From assembly GCA_025531455.1 (NCBI GenBank), contig JAMYHL010000002.1:620001-684000 (forward strand): a DNA stretch of 64,000 bases, given 5' to 3'. Position numbers and translations under genes: made by a program. Every line of letters starts with the position of its first letter. Position 1 is the first letter of the stretch. The notes below the pieces were generated by a model. It was not told the origin of the DNA and did no database searches. It worked only from the letters and a program-made list of their open reading frames with translations. Origin of the DNA: Apiotrichum sp. Y4204. Lineage: Eukaryota > Basidiomycota > Tremellomycetes > Trichosporonales > Trichosporonaceae. Positions 21,996 to 32,290 of this stretch are shown piece by piece.

Positions 21996-22709
21996 ATGGT
22001 CTTCCTCAGCACCATCCTTCACTTCACATTCCTGGCCACTGCGCTGGCGCACAGGGCCCGAATCACCGACGAGAACACGCTGGTCGACAACCTCTATCTC
22101 GACCCGACAGAGGGTGGCGAAGAGGTGATCCAAAAGTTCGTCAAGCCCTTCGACCCGAAGATCACCTACGGGGGCATTCTGGCGGTCGAGCTCGGCTCGT
22201 CGTGGCAGGTGTGGGACGGCAAGATGTGGCTGTGCGCACCGAACGGCACGGTACGCTCCGAGATCAACCCCGCGTTCCTCAAGCGTATCGGCATCACCAT
22301 CGGCCCCGAGGAGGACACGCGCGACGTCTTCCGAAACAAGGCCCTCAGCTTTGCCGCCTCCGCGGGGACGACAGAGCAGACGTTCCACTCCCCCGAGGAG
22401 GCGATCCGGATCTACGACGAGCAGTGGGAGAGGATGCAGGCGCACAGGCAGGCGCACGAGGCCGCCCAAGAGGATACCGGTAAGCGTGCCGAGTACGGCC
22501 CCGCGCCACAACGCCGCCAGGAGTACTACGAGTGCGGGTTTCCCGGCGCGTGCGACATTGATGACGACTGCCAAAGAATGTTCGACAACTCGTTCACCCC
22601 GTGCTTCCTGTGCAGCGGAAACGACTGCTATGGCATTCGCGGAAGAGTCCGCGATCTCTACTACTGCCGCGGATTCAGTATACTTAACAACTGTCCCATT
22701 CCCTCTTGA
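21996..22709 (+). CDS. Secreted preproprotein with a C-terminal Cys-rich domain, function unknown
   Basis: Intronless, 237 aa. A signal peptide covers about residues 1-19 (ATALAH). An acidic, helical pro-like region follows to about 160. Two dibasic sites are then visible: KR at 163-164 and RR at 173-174, which a Kex2-type protease could cut. The last 58 residues (180-237) contain eight cysteines in the pattern YECGFPGACDIDDDC, then CFLCSGNDC, YYCRGF and NNC, consistent with four disulfides. Only one other cysteine (Cys80) occurs in the mature protein. I do not recognise the family. The architecture fits a small secreted effector, signalling or defence-type peptide released from a precursor, but no activity can be assigned. 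A TATA-like element lies about 50 bp upstream. Confidence 0.75.
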   Translation: MVFLSTILHFTFLATALAHRARITDENTLVDNLYLDPTEGGEEVIQKFVKPFDPKITYGGILAVELGSSWQVWDGKMWLCAPNGTVRSEINPAFLKRIGITIGPEEDTRDVFRNKALSFAASAGTTEQTFHSPEEAIRIYDEQWERMQAHRQAHEAAQEDTGKRAEYGPAPQRRQEYYECGFPGACDIDDDCQRMFDNSFTPCFLCSGNDCYGIRGRVRDLYYCRGFSILNNCPIPS

Positions 22710-23304
22710 GCGTGTGTGGCGGCACTGTGCAAGACGCTCACCCCCGCAGGCGGAACGTGTCCCGCGCGATATGTCCGACGAGAATAGCTACAAAGTATCT
22801 ACCAATTGTAGCCCAAATGCAACTGCTGCGGTCTGAGCACCTGTCCCCTGCTTTGCGCAGCGTCACGTGCCCACAGCGCACTTGGCATCAGACCGTGCAT
22901 CGGAACGTGACGCGAAGAGATGCACCACGAGTCTGGCGGTGGTCGCTCCTCAGTTGCATCACAGAGTGAGAACGACCGGTCAATTTTGGAAATCGGCATT
23001 GGGTTGGTTGCCGGCGCCGATATTGGCAGTGCCGCAGCCAGGCACCGCGGTCATGTGGCCTGTCGAACACCCGTCATATCCGCGCCAGTGCGTTCCCAAC
23101 GCGTTGTTGGGATTGTCGTGGGGACGGGCGGCTCGAGCACGAGGTGCTGTGTGTACTTGGTACTGCTCATAAGGAGAATGGCGATGAACAGCGCGTTGCA
23201 TCTGCTTGGCTTCCAGACTTCCATTTGACAATCTTTCACTCTCCTGATCGCCACAATCGCCACCCCAGACCGCCCGATTACCTGGCCGCCACAGATATCG
23301 CACA

Positions 23305-24972
23305 ATGACTGGCTCCCCGGAAGACCTCGACGTGGTCGTCGTCGGCGCGGGCTTTGGGGGGATGTACGCGCTGCACAAGCTACGCGACGAGCAGGGTCTG
23401 CGCGTCGCGTTACTCGAAAAGGGCGCCGGACTGGGAGGCACATGGTTTTGGAACCGGTACCCGGGCGCGATGAGCGACACCGAGTCGCCGTTCTACCGCT
23501 TCAGCTTTGATGCGCGCGTACTCGCGCACGACTCGTGGACGAGGAAATACATCGACCAGCCGGATATCCTCGCGTACCTCGAGCGCGTGGCGGGCGAGCT
23601 CGATCTGCAGCGGAGCATGACCTTCAATGCCGAAGTGGAGGGAATGTCGTGGAGCGAGGCGGAGGGCCGGTGGACAATCTCCGCACGGGTAGGGGCCGAG
23701 GAGGAGAAGACGTACCGCGCAACATATGTGATTACTGCGCTCGGGCTACTGTCGGCGGTCAACAAGCCTGATATCCCCGGAATCGACACTTTCGCGGGGA
23801 AGGTAGTACACACTGCCGAGTGGCCTGCGGACTTTGGCGTCGGGGGGCGCGACGTCGGTGTGATCGGCACGGGGTCGACCGGCGCGCAGTTTATAGTCGC
23901 GGCTGCGCGCACCGCCAAGCATCTGACGGTATTCCAGCGCTCGCCGCAGTACTCTGTGCCGAGCGGGAATGGGCCCGTAGACGCGGCCGAGGTTGCGGGA
24001 TACAAGGACCGGTGGCCGGCCGTGTTTCGCCAAGTGCGCGGGAGTACTGTGGGGTTTGGATTCGACGAGTCTACCGTCTCTGCCCTTGAAGTTGGCGAGG
24101 CTGAGCGCGAGCAAGTGTACGAGGCTGCGTGGGCGCGCGGAAACGGCTTCTTCTTCATGTTTGGCACGTTTAACGATATCGCGACCAACCCCGAGGCCAA
24201 CGAGACGGCCGCACGCTTTATCCGGAAGAAGATTGCAGAAACCGTCACGGATCCCGAGACGGCGCGCCGCCTCACCCCCACCGAGCTGTATGCCAAGCGG
24301 CCGCTGTGTAACCACAAGTACTTTGAGGTGTACAACCAGCCAAACGTCACGCTCGTGTCCATCAAGGAGACGCCGATCGAGCGCGTCGTCCCCGAGGGTA
24401 TTGTCACGAGCGACGGCACGCTCCACAAGCTCGACACGCTTGTGCTCGCGACGGGATTTGATGCTGTTGACGGCAATTACCGCCGCCTCAACCTCCGCGG
24501 CCGCGATGGCGCCACTATCAATGAGCTCTGGAACCCGCATCCCAGGGGATACATGGGGATTGCGACTGCCGGCCTTCCCAACATGTTCATGGTCATGGGC
24601 CCCAACGGCCCGTTCACCAACATCATCCCCGCCATCGAGGTGCAGGTCGAGTTTATCACCAAGCTCATTGCACACGGCGTGCGGACGGGTACACCCCTCG
24701 AAGTGTCTGCGGAGGCCGAGGACGCCTGGATGGCGACATGTAAGGAGATTGCAAACATGACGCTCTTCCCCAAAATGGAGAGCTGGATCTTTGGCGCCAA
24801 CATCCCCGGCAAGCAGCACAGCATCCTGTTCTACCTCGGCGGTTTATCCAACTACCTTGGCGCGATGGACCTTGTAGAGAAGGACGGATTCCAGGCTTTC
24901 ATGGGCAAGCAGACGAGTCCCAAGACGGCGCCGGGAACGATAACAACAACAAAGGAAGTGGAGATCGTATAG
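23305..24972 (+). CDS. Baeyer-Villiger monooxygenase (flavin-dependent, class B)
   Basis: Intronless, 555 aa, the usual size for a cyclohexanone-monooxygenase-like BVMO. It should insert oxygen next to a ketone carbonyl using FAD, NADPH and O2, giving an ester or lactone. Motifs in order: VVVGAGFGGMYALHKLR (FAD Rossmann), GLGGTWFWNRYPGAMSDTES, the BVMO fingerprint F-x-G-x3-H-x3-W as FAGKVVHTAEW, and a second Rossmann (VGVIGTGSTGAQ) for NADPH. LATGFDAVDGNY, GPNGPFTNIIPAIE and WIFGANIPGK follow. No signal peptide or PTS1 is visible, so it is probably cytosolic. Lack of introns contrasts with most neighbours and could reflect bacterial ancestry, which is common in this family (inference). The natural substrate is unknown. 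Confidence 0.93.
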   Translation: MTGSPEDLDVVVVGAGFGGMYALHKLRDEQGLRVALLEKGAGLGGTWFWNRYPGAMSDTESPFYRFSFDARVLAHDSWTRKYIDQPDILAYLERVAGELDLQRSMTFNAEVEGMSWSEAEGRWTISARVGAEEEKTYRATYVITALGLLSAVNKPDIPGIDTFAGKVVHTAEWPADFGVGGRDVGVIGTGSTGAQFIVAAARTAKHLTVFQRSPQYSVPSGNGPVDAAEVAGYKDRWPAVFRQVRGSTVGFGFDESTVSALEVGEAEREQVYEAAWARGNGFFFMFGTFNDIATNPEANETAARFIRKKIAETVTDPETARRLTPTELYAKRPLCNHKYFEVYNQPNVTLVSIKETPIERVVPEGIVTSDGTLHKLDTLVLATGFDAVDGNYRRLNLRGRDGATINELWNPHPRGYMGIATAGLPNMFMVMGPNGPFTNIIPAIEVQVEFITKLIAHGVRTGTPLEVSAEAEDAWMATCKEIANMTLFPKMESWIFGANIPGKQHSILFYLGGLSNYLGAMDLVEKDGFQAFMGKQTSPKTAPGTITTTKEVEIV

Positions 24973-25228
24973 CTTATGAGCATTTCAGCAGTCAATACAA
25001 CGATAAAAGGAAACAAGGATAACGAAAGCCCTTTTCTTTGAGTCCCAAAGCTGACGTCCAACTACTGAGCTAGCAGTGGGAAGGAGACCGCACCTGACAT
25101 CTCAAGATCAGCCCCGCTGCATCTGCATCTCCGTGTGGCTCAGTGTGGCCTGCATTCGTCATACTCGTAATCTACACATAACTCCCATCGTCTGCCCGCT
25201 CGTAAGGTTGCTCAATCTTGGAGACAAT

Positions 25229-26598
25229 CTAGAAGTTGCCGTTCTCATCGGGGTACTAACTGTCAGCGAAATCGAGACAATCGTCATTACTCAGCACTCA
25301 CGTCGCCGTTGGCGTTGGGGTAGTAGCCGTTGTCATCAGGGTAGCGGCCCTGGGCATCGGGGTAGCGGCCGTTGTCGTCGCAGTAGCGGCCCTGCGAGTC
25401 AGGGTAGCGGCCTGTGCGTCAGTGCTGCCATCACACATCCAGGCATCCCATCACCCACCGTTGTCATCGCAGTAGTTTCCGTTGCGGTCGGGGTAACGGC
25501 CGTTGTCGTCGGGGTAGCGGCCGTTCTCGTCCGGAGGTCCGTCCTTCTGGTCACCACGGGTAGGGCCGGGAATGTCGGCGTTGAAGGAGCGAGAGGCCTT
25601 GTTGCCAGAGCCAGAGTTGTTGTTGTTGTTCTGCTGGTTGAACTGGTTGTTGTTGTTGTTGTTGTCGTTGTTGTTGTGGCTCTGGTTGTTCTGGTTGTCC
25701 TGCTCGTGCTTGCGGCGCTCCTCCTCCTCCTTCTCGTTCTCGTTGTGCTTCGAGACACCGTAAGCGACACCACCAGCAACACCGGCAGCGGCAGCGGCGG
25801 CACCAACACCAGCGGCGATCTTCGAGCCGGTGGACCAGCCCTCTGCAAGTGTGTCAGCTACAATAGGTGAGAGTCCGTACACCACGTACCCTTCTTCTCC
25901 TCCTGGTTGATCTGGTTGTACTGGTTGTCCTGGTTGTTGGAGTTGAAGCGGTTCTTCTCCTCCTCCTCCTCCTTGTTCTCCTTGTACTTGTGAACACCGT
26001 AAGCGACACCACCGGCGACGGCAGCCGCACCGACGGCGGCACCAACGCCGACGGCGACCTTCTTGCCGGTCGACCAGCCCTCCTCCTGGTTCTCCTGGTT
26101 CTCCTGGTTCTCCTGCTGCTTCTCGCCGTACTGGTCTGCGGGTTAGTGCTGACACGGGAGGGGAAGGGGTGTGGAGTGATGCGGAGGAAAGAGGACCGAT
26201 AGGTGTATGGCTGAATGGGGAGGGAAGCCGGCCCGTTGATGGGCGAGGTAAGCACCCCAAAGGCATCACCCTGTAAACGATGTCGGAAGGCCGTAATGAT
26301 GGTATGGGGTAACAGGGGAAGAGGGGACCGCGCACAGCGACCTGTGCGCGAGACGGTCTGAACCGGGGTGGCACTCACTGTTGTTCTCCTCGTCGGCCTT
26401 GTTCTCGTTGTGCTTCTTGACACCGTAAGCGATACCACCGCCGACGGCGGCAAGGGCGGCGGCACCACCAAGGCCGGCAGCGACCTTGGCACCAGTGGAC
26501 CAGCCCTCGCGCTCCTGCTGCTCGCCGTCGTTGACGTTGAGGCGCTGGGTGTTCTCGACGAGGGTCTGCTCGTCCTTGTCGTTGCCAAAGTAGCCCAT
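25229..26598 (-). CDS. Triple glycine-zipper repeat protein with C-terminal NGRYPD heptad array
   Basis: Five exons (26598-26379, 26135-25890, 25842-25459, 25411-25302, 25255-25229) give 328 aa. Three copies of a roughly 36-residue unit start EGWSTG, continue as a Gly/Ala stretch (for example KVAAGLGGAAALAAV or AVAGG) and end VAYGVxKHNENKxEEE. They lie at about 31-66, 92-128 and 156-192. Each copy sits in its own exon (1, 2, 3), and the two separating introns are phase 1, indicating exon duplication. The Gly/Ala cores look like glycine-zipper membrane hairpins. Linkers are Gln/Asn/Glu-rich, with an Asn run near 211-231. Residues 260-328 form about ten heptads of the type xNGRYPD, two with Cys in place of Pro. 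The first intron is 243 nt, unusually long here. There is no signal peptide and I know no named family. A TATATATA box lies about 85 bp upstream. Confidence 0.8.
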
Positions 26599-26679
26599 GA
26601 TGATAAGTGAGAGTGGTGAAGAGGAAGAGGGAGGTAGGTGAGGTGAGGAGAAGGAAGACGGGAAAGAGATCTAGCGGAT

Positions 26680-26687
26680 TATATATA
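26680..26687 (-). promoter_or_regulatory. TATA box of the glycine-zipper gene
   Basis: TATATATA, 82-89 bp upstream of the ATG at 26598, with a purine-rich stretch between on the plus strand. Confidence 0.55.
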
Positions 26688-26699
26688 GTCGTCGGCCCG

Positions 26700-29695
26700 G
26701 CGTGAGTGTACTACGAAGCAGTGCATGGGCAGGTCTGAGGGCACGAAAGCACTCTACCAGTCCACTCATCGTGACGTGGAGGAGCGAGGTAGCGAGGGCG
26801 CCGCAACTGCACGTCCTGCAAGCTGCCGGCCCGTGCGTCCTTTTCATTTGGGATTGTTTCGGGCGCTGGAAGAGCCTCGGCCGACGCGCCGCAGGCGTCA
26901 CTCAAGGCCTCAAGGGACACCAAGACCAAGTGCGTGATATGCAGCCTCGCGTTCTGTCGCTAGTCGCCTTTGTCTCTGGTGGTTTCCTGCGAATGAGCCA
27001 GCGAGCTGCAGTGAGGACAGTCGAGTGATGGACGCCGGTGCCCGAAGCCCCTGTCCATCGAGACAAGCGCACGCCTCGGGCGAGACGAATGGAGATTCCT
27101 GTGCGCCCGCATAGGTACACTTCACAAAGGAAGCGCCGATGCAACGCCAGGATAACGCGTAGTAAAAGGAAGCCGTACTCGTGTGGACCATAGCGGAGAG
27201 GAGGCTCGTGCGCTCGTGCGCGCCCCTCCCGACTGCAGCGCCACTCACACAATTGGGCGTTTCATTCTGGATTCCTGGGGCATACCATACGGCGCGTTCC
27301 CTGTTCCTCTTCGCTTCGCTTCGGCTTCGCTGCTTCCCGCTGGCTGTCACTGTTGCACAAGCGATGGAGACCACCACCACCGCCTCCAATTAGACTGGGG
27401 GATCGAGTAGGCTTTGAGGATTAGATCGGTGTAAGAGAAGGGGTTGAAGGTAGCTTGAGCTAGCGATACTCAAAACGCGCCAGAAGCAGCTCTTGCAGCT
27501 TCACAATCCGCAGCTCGGCGATCCATAGTAATCGGGGCAATAAGGGTGTTCCTTGTTCCTGCGCATCCATCCGGTGGTTACCATTCCAAGGATCGACAGG
27601 GACTGTTAGTGATCAGCGAGTGAGAGACTGAGAGAACAGCCAAGGTCGGCGCAAAGGGGAAAGGAGAGATCAAGGAGAACGCATCGTACAATTGCAGCCC
27701 GAAACTAGCCCTGGGCCGGTGCGCTCCTGACCGAGCCTTGCCGCTTCCCGCCAGGCCGACCGCCAACCGCACATAACCGCGTCCACCTAGGCGGCATTGT
27801 GGCGTGCGCGCAGCGATCCCATTGGAGACGGAATGCATGAAGAACAATCCAAGCCGCTCACGTAGAGACAGATGTCACGCCGGGTGAATCGGAGATCGGA
27901 GATTCCTAGCATGGAATCGCGTGCTGCACTGCGCGCCTCGCGCCTCAAGCTCAAGGCGTTCAGCCAGGCGTCAATGAGTAGATCGCGCTGCGGCTTCGGT
28001 TTGTTTCTGAGAGAGGTGACGGTAAGTGCTGAGTGCGCTGAGTGATTCGAAGTGCCGAACAAGATCACGCCGATCAGTGTGCATCACAAGCCAGCGATAG
28101 TTCCGATCAGCGCGACCAGCACGCAGCCAATGACCACATTGGCGCGATACGACACGTCCATGGCTCATAAGCTCCGAACAGTGGTCCGAGCGCGCGGCGG
28201 TGCTAATAGACTGCAATCATGCAATAGTTCACGAATCAGCTTTGTCACGCCACGATGCCAATTTTGGGCAACGTGGAGGAAAAGGCGACCCTTGGGCCTT
28301 GGCTGGCGCCCAAGGCGTACGCTTGGCGGCCTGAGACCTCCTGCAATTCTGGGATGCACGGCCACGATGACGAGCACAATGCCAGTCAAGGATCAAGGAG
28401 CTAGGATCAAGGATCAAGAATCAAGGAAGAGTGCTCGCTCCTCCTCGCAGCTCGCAGAGAAGACATGGGGAACCGCACGACCGTTACGGCGCCTTCTGCC
28501 GATCAAACCGGAAGCTTGGACGCAAGCCTCACACGGATCAACGGAGAGATGCAGTGCTTCTGCAGCTCTGACCCACAACGTGTCGCCCATCGCAGTAAGC
28601 CGAGCATAGCATACCGCGTACGGTACCGCGTAGTGTTTGCCGGGATATGTTCCGCATCCCACAGGGTGGCGCATCAGGGGCAGGGGCAGGCGAAGTGAAT
28701 CAGCTCAAGCGACATCGACGATGGCAAAGGAAAAGCAATCGCGCTTCGAGTTCCGTGTGCTGGCGCGTCGGTGTGATCGGAATGAAGGAAGCAAACGAGC
28801 GGAGGAGCAGGGACTGTCAGGCACATCCAGACGGCACGTCTGGACCCGTGTGCCAGGTTCGCTTCGTGGCCTTGGGGCGCTGCGGCGGAAGGTCAGGGCT
28901 GGAACAGGCGCGTCTCGCTGATTTCATTCAGCCGTGGTTGGCTCCGTCCCTCCGACCAAGGAGCACTCGAGCAGCCATGATCATTCATGAGAGCATGATA
29001 CATTTTTCCATCTTCCTTTAATCCTCCCACATTCTCATCGTCCTCAACACCCATGCCTCCAGAATTCTCCCAAGCTGTCTTTCATTCCTCTCTCTCCCGT
29101 TTACCTTTGTCTCCATCACTTCGCACGAAGACGGGCTTACCCCTCTTCGCAACGCATAGCATTTAGGGGCCGGCGCACGGCGCTGCGTGCTGTGCACGGC
29201 CTGTGCTCACGTCCGGGCTATTGTTAACGTTGGCGTTCGTCACTAGGTCACTGCCTGCGGTCGTGTGTGACTCGCACCCTCAGTCATCAGGCAGGTCGCA
29301 GGAGTTCGACGACGCCGACACTTAGATGTGACCTAGCATGTTTCTGATGTGTTCGGCCTACTAACTCTCAAAGTGGTTCTCCTTACGCTCAACTGATAGT
29401 ATGTTTCGGGGTGACTTCAATTACCCAACACTGATGGAACAAACCTTAAAACGAATCAGGTGCACCTCCTTGCCTTCTTCCCAACCTGGCCGATAACTCA
29501 CCACTTACAGCACAGTAAATGTAGCATCGTGCGACGGTCTAACGTATCTATCTATCTAGAGCATTTCTAATTCGAGCGGAGGACACTATTTGACACAGAG
29601 GAAGAGTGGTAGATCTACGGACAGCCGTTGTGCCGGTCGATTGGTGGGAAGGCAGAGGGAGTGCGATGGGGCTGGCGGCGCATAGCGCGGGCTCC
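26700..29695. other. Intergenic, about 3 kb without a recognised gene
   Basis: Many overlapping frames on both strands, none over about 185 codons and none with a domain, signal peptide or consistent splice model. A GGATCAAG-type tandem repeat occurs at about 28384-28430, and a TATC microsatellite-like run at about 29546-29560. The size would allow a non-coding RNA or a fast-evolving gene, but I cannot support one. Confidence 0.4.
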
Positions 29696-30691
29696 CTAGA
29701 GGGCTTCCTTGCACCTACAGGCCTGAGGCTTATCGGCAGGCTTGTTCTGATCGATGAACAGATCAGTCTGGGCGCCATCTTTGAACCCATACCACTCCCG
29801 GTAGCGCGGGGAGCGCTTATCAGCCGGCTCCTCAAGGTTGTTGCCGGTCTTTTGATAGAGGTACATGGGCTGCTTGGGGCCTTTGACACACTTGTCCGGG
29901 CTACCTTCGCAGATCTTGGGAACTTTCGCGGCGCCCATGACGATCTTGTTCTTTGAGTTTGTCTTGCCAGTCACGTTGCAGCGGTAGACGTTGTTGTACT
30001 AACTGTCAGCCTGTGCCCGCCCGACCTCTGTATCGTCACTACTCACGATTTCGTGGCCATAACCCTCCCCGTGCTCGTTTGAGTGAATCCAGTTCCACGA
30101 ACAGGTGCACCCTCCGGGCGGGCAGGGTGGAAGGTCGGACGGGATGTGGTAGTCGGTTAGGCGGTAGAATGGCGACGTGTAATTAACCGAGATGATGGTC
30201 ATGTCCGTAGGCTTGACCTTGGTAGCGTCCGACTCGTACGCGATAGCGAGCGCCGATCCACCAAAGTACTTGAGATCGAAGGGTTTTTTTGGGTCCCACA
30301 AATTGTGCAGTGCCGAGCGCCTGCCTACGCCCGAGCAAGCATAGAGCTGGTCCTTGGTGTAGTTGGGGCTTTCGTGCGGGTAGCCCATGGACGTGTTGGC
30401 GCGGTCGCATCCGAGCTCACCCACGAATACGCCACCGGCCGGCAGCTCCATGACGGCTCCATTTGTGGGTGGATACTTGAGGTTTCCGTGGCCCCACCAC
30501 TCGGCGACAGTGAGGTTGTCCATTCCCCTTAGGGGGTTTTGCGGTCCCCCTTGGCGAAAGTCGTCGCCCTTCGGCTCCTTGGGCTGCGTCCTGTTGCCAT
30601 ACAGCCCGTACATTGAGGGGTGCCACAGCGCGATGTGCGCCTCGGCGAGCGAGGCCATAGCGGCCACAAGAACAGTAGTGGTGAGGTGCAT
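29696..30691 (-). CDS. AA14-like lytic polysaccharide monooxygenase
   Basis: Two exons (30691-30047, 29998-29696) give 315 aa. A signal peptide (MHLTTTVLVAAMASLAEA) is followed directly by His19, the N-terminal histidine of the copper brace: HIALWHPSMYGLY. The second brace histidine is His68 in AEWWGHGNLKYPP. Other AA14 blocks are ELPAGG, ALAIAYESDATKVKPTDMTI, PPCPPGGCTCSWNWIH, YNNVYRCNVTG, PKQPMYLYQKTGNN and FKDGAQTDLF. Characterised AA14 enzymes oxidatively cleave recalcitrant xylan on cellulose in wood-decay basidiomycetes; that substrate is inferred here. The intron ends CTGACAGTTAG, and only the second AG keeps the family-conserved YNN continuation. The protein should be secreted. AA14 was assigned from remembered family features. 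Confidence 0.85.
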
Positions 30692-32290
30692 GATGGAGAT
30701 GAGGGGATGAGGAGGTGAGGCGTTGAGGATAGTTGAGAGTGAGTGTGGAAGCTGGCGAGTGTTGGAGTGTTGGGATGATGGCAAGTTATCAGACGCGACT
30801 GCGGCCTTTTATGCGTTTCTCGGCAGCCATGATTGTGTGCATCGCGTCGACTCTTGCACGAGGGTCGCAGTTCATCTCGGAGCGTAGATCTCAACCCTCT
30901 CTGGGGCGAATGCTGTTGCGGTTTCTCAAGATGCACTTCTCCTTGTCTCTTGTTTGTTGTTCTTTCCGTTCCTTTCCTTTTCATTGCATGGTTTCTCTCC
31001 TTTCCTGCCCTCGTCGGACCTTCTCGTCATCTCTCCATGCTTCTCCTGTGTCTTCATCCCTCCGGTTTCGGCCTTCTCGTTGCAGCGACGTGAACAAACG
31101 GCGTTTGACATGTGCCAAGATAGAATCCGGAGCGTAATGCCGCAAAACAGACCTGTGTAACAACTCGCCGATATGACCTCGGCTGTGCACCGGGGTGGAA
31201 GTGTTCCAGGAATGGAGCGCGGAGACTTTTATAATGGCTCCGAGGTCGAAGGCCTTCCCCTTGAGCGGACGGATGGCAGTCAAACTCTCCACAAGCTCTG
31301 CAAACCGTAACATGATCCAAACCACACTCAAGCTGGAGCTTAGTTGGCCCAGCACTGTGGAGAATGTAGATTCAGTTACACACGATGTCCGACAAACATT
31401 CCGCATTGCCGTATTGCCTCACTGAAGAGGCGGAAACCCAGCTCGGAGTGATATCGGACTTCAATCACACCGGTCGCATTTCGCCTCCTGCAGCCCTTTG
31501 GTCTCATAGAGTTCCTGCATTCCTCCCTATGATAAAGAATATTGCTGCTGTGCCAAAGGTGGAATGCATACTGACTACAGTGCAGAGTTCTACGATCTTC
31601 TGTGTGCCGCCAGATGTAAGGTATTAGCGCCGCTTTCTACCGTCAACCCTTGCCCGCTCCAGCTTCATTCCGTTTAGCTGCAACTCTTGCCGTTGCGATA
31701 ACTGCTATTCTCAGCATGTCGGACACAAAGTGCTGTGGTATCCCAAACCTCGGGAACACTTACCCTTGACATTACGCCTAGGCGCAATAGTCTTGTCGAT
31801 CACCGGCCCGATGTGATAAACCTGAGTCTCCGGCGTCCGAGCACCGCCGTGGCTCCTGACCGGGGTAGTTTGCACAATGCTAGAGGAGCTCATTGCCTCT
31901 CATGGAGATCCGATGCGGACATGTTTCTCAATGGACTGCACTGAAGATCTCGCCGTATCTCGATATCTCGGCATCGCGGGCTCCGAGACATGGCATGCAT
32001 GGCAGTTGGCGGAACTGATCAACGTCCAACTGGTTGGTGCCTGCCGTGCCTCAAGCTCTGAAGAGTAAACCTTACTGGTATGTGCAAATGATGTGTAGAA
32101 GATACGAATTCGTATCACCTGAAACGGACAGATGCCAATCCTCCGCGCATATACCGACCAGGATCGCCACCGAACTTCGTCATCGCAGCCGATCACCGAT
32201 GCCAAGCCGCTTGTTCCCCACCATGTTGCTTCCAATGCACAGTCACAACTCACCAACTTTGTCAACACCATCACTCAACCAAACCACACG
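30692..32290. other. Intergenic, 1.6 kb
   Basis: Divergent promoter region between the AA14-like gene and the small gene at 32291. Pyrimidine-rich blocks occur at 30920-31080. No coding or RNA gene recognised. Confidence 0.45.

Noticed and set aside
23746..24819. 357-codon minus-strand frame inside the BVMO gene
   Set aside because: Antisense shadow; no domain, while the plus strand carries every BVMO motif.
25076..25870. 264-codon plus-strand frame rich in Val/Leu, resembling a membrane protein
   Set aside because: Antisense of the Asn-rich and NGRYPD repeats; AAC/GAC codons read as GTT/GTC Val on the other strand, giving a false hydrophobic run.
26136..26378. Box C/D-like GTGATG in the long intron as a snoRNA
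   Set aside because: The C box is imperfect and no matching D box or terminal stem was seen.
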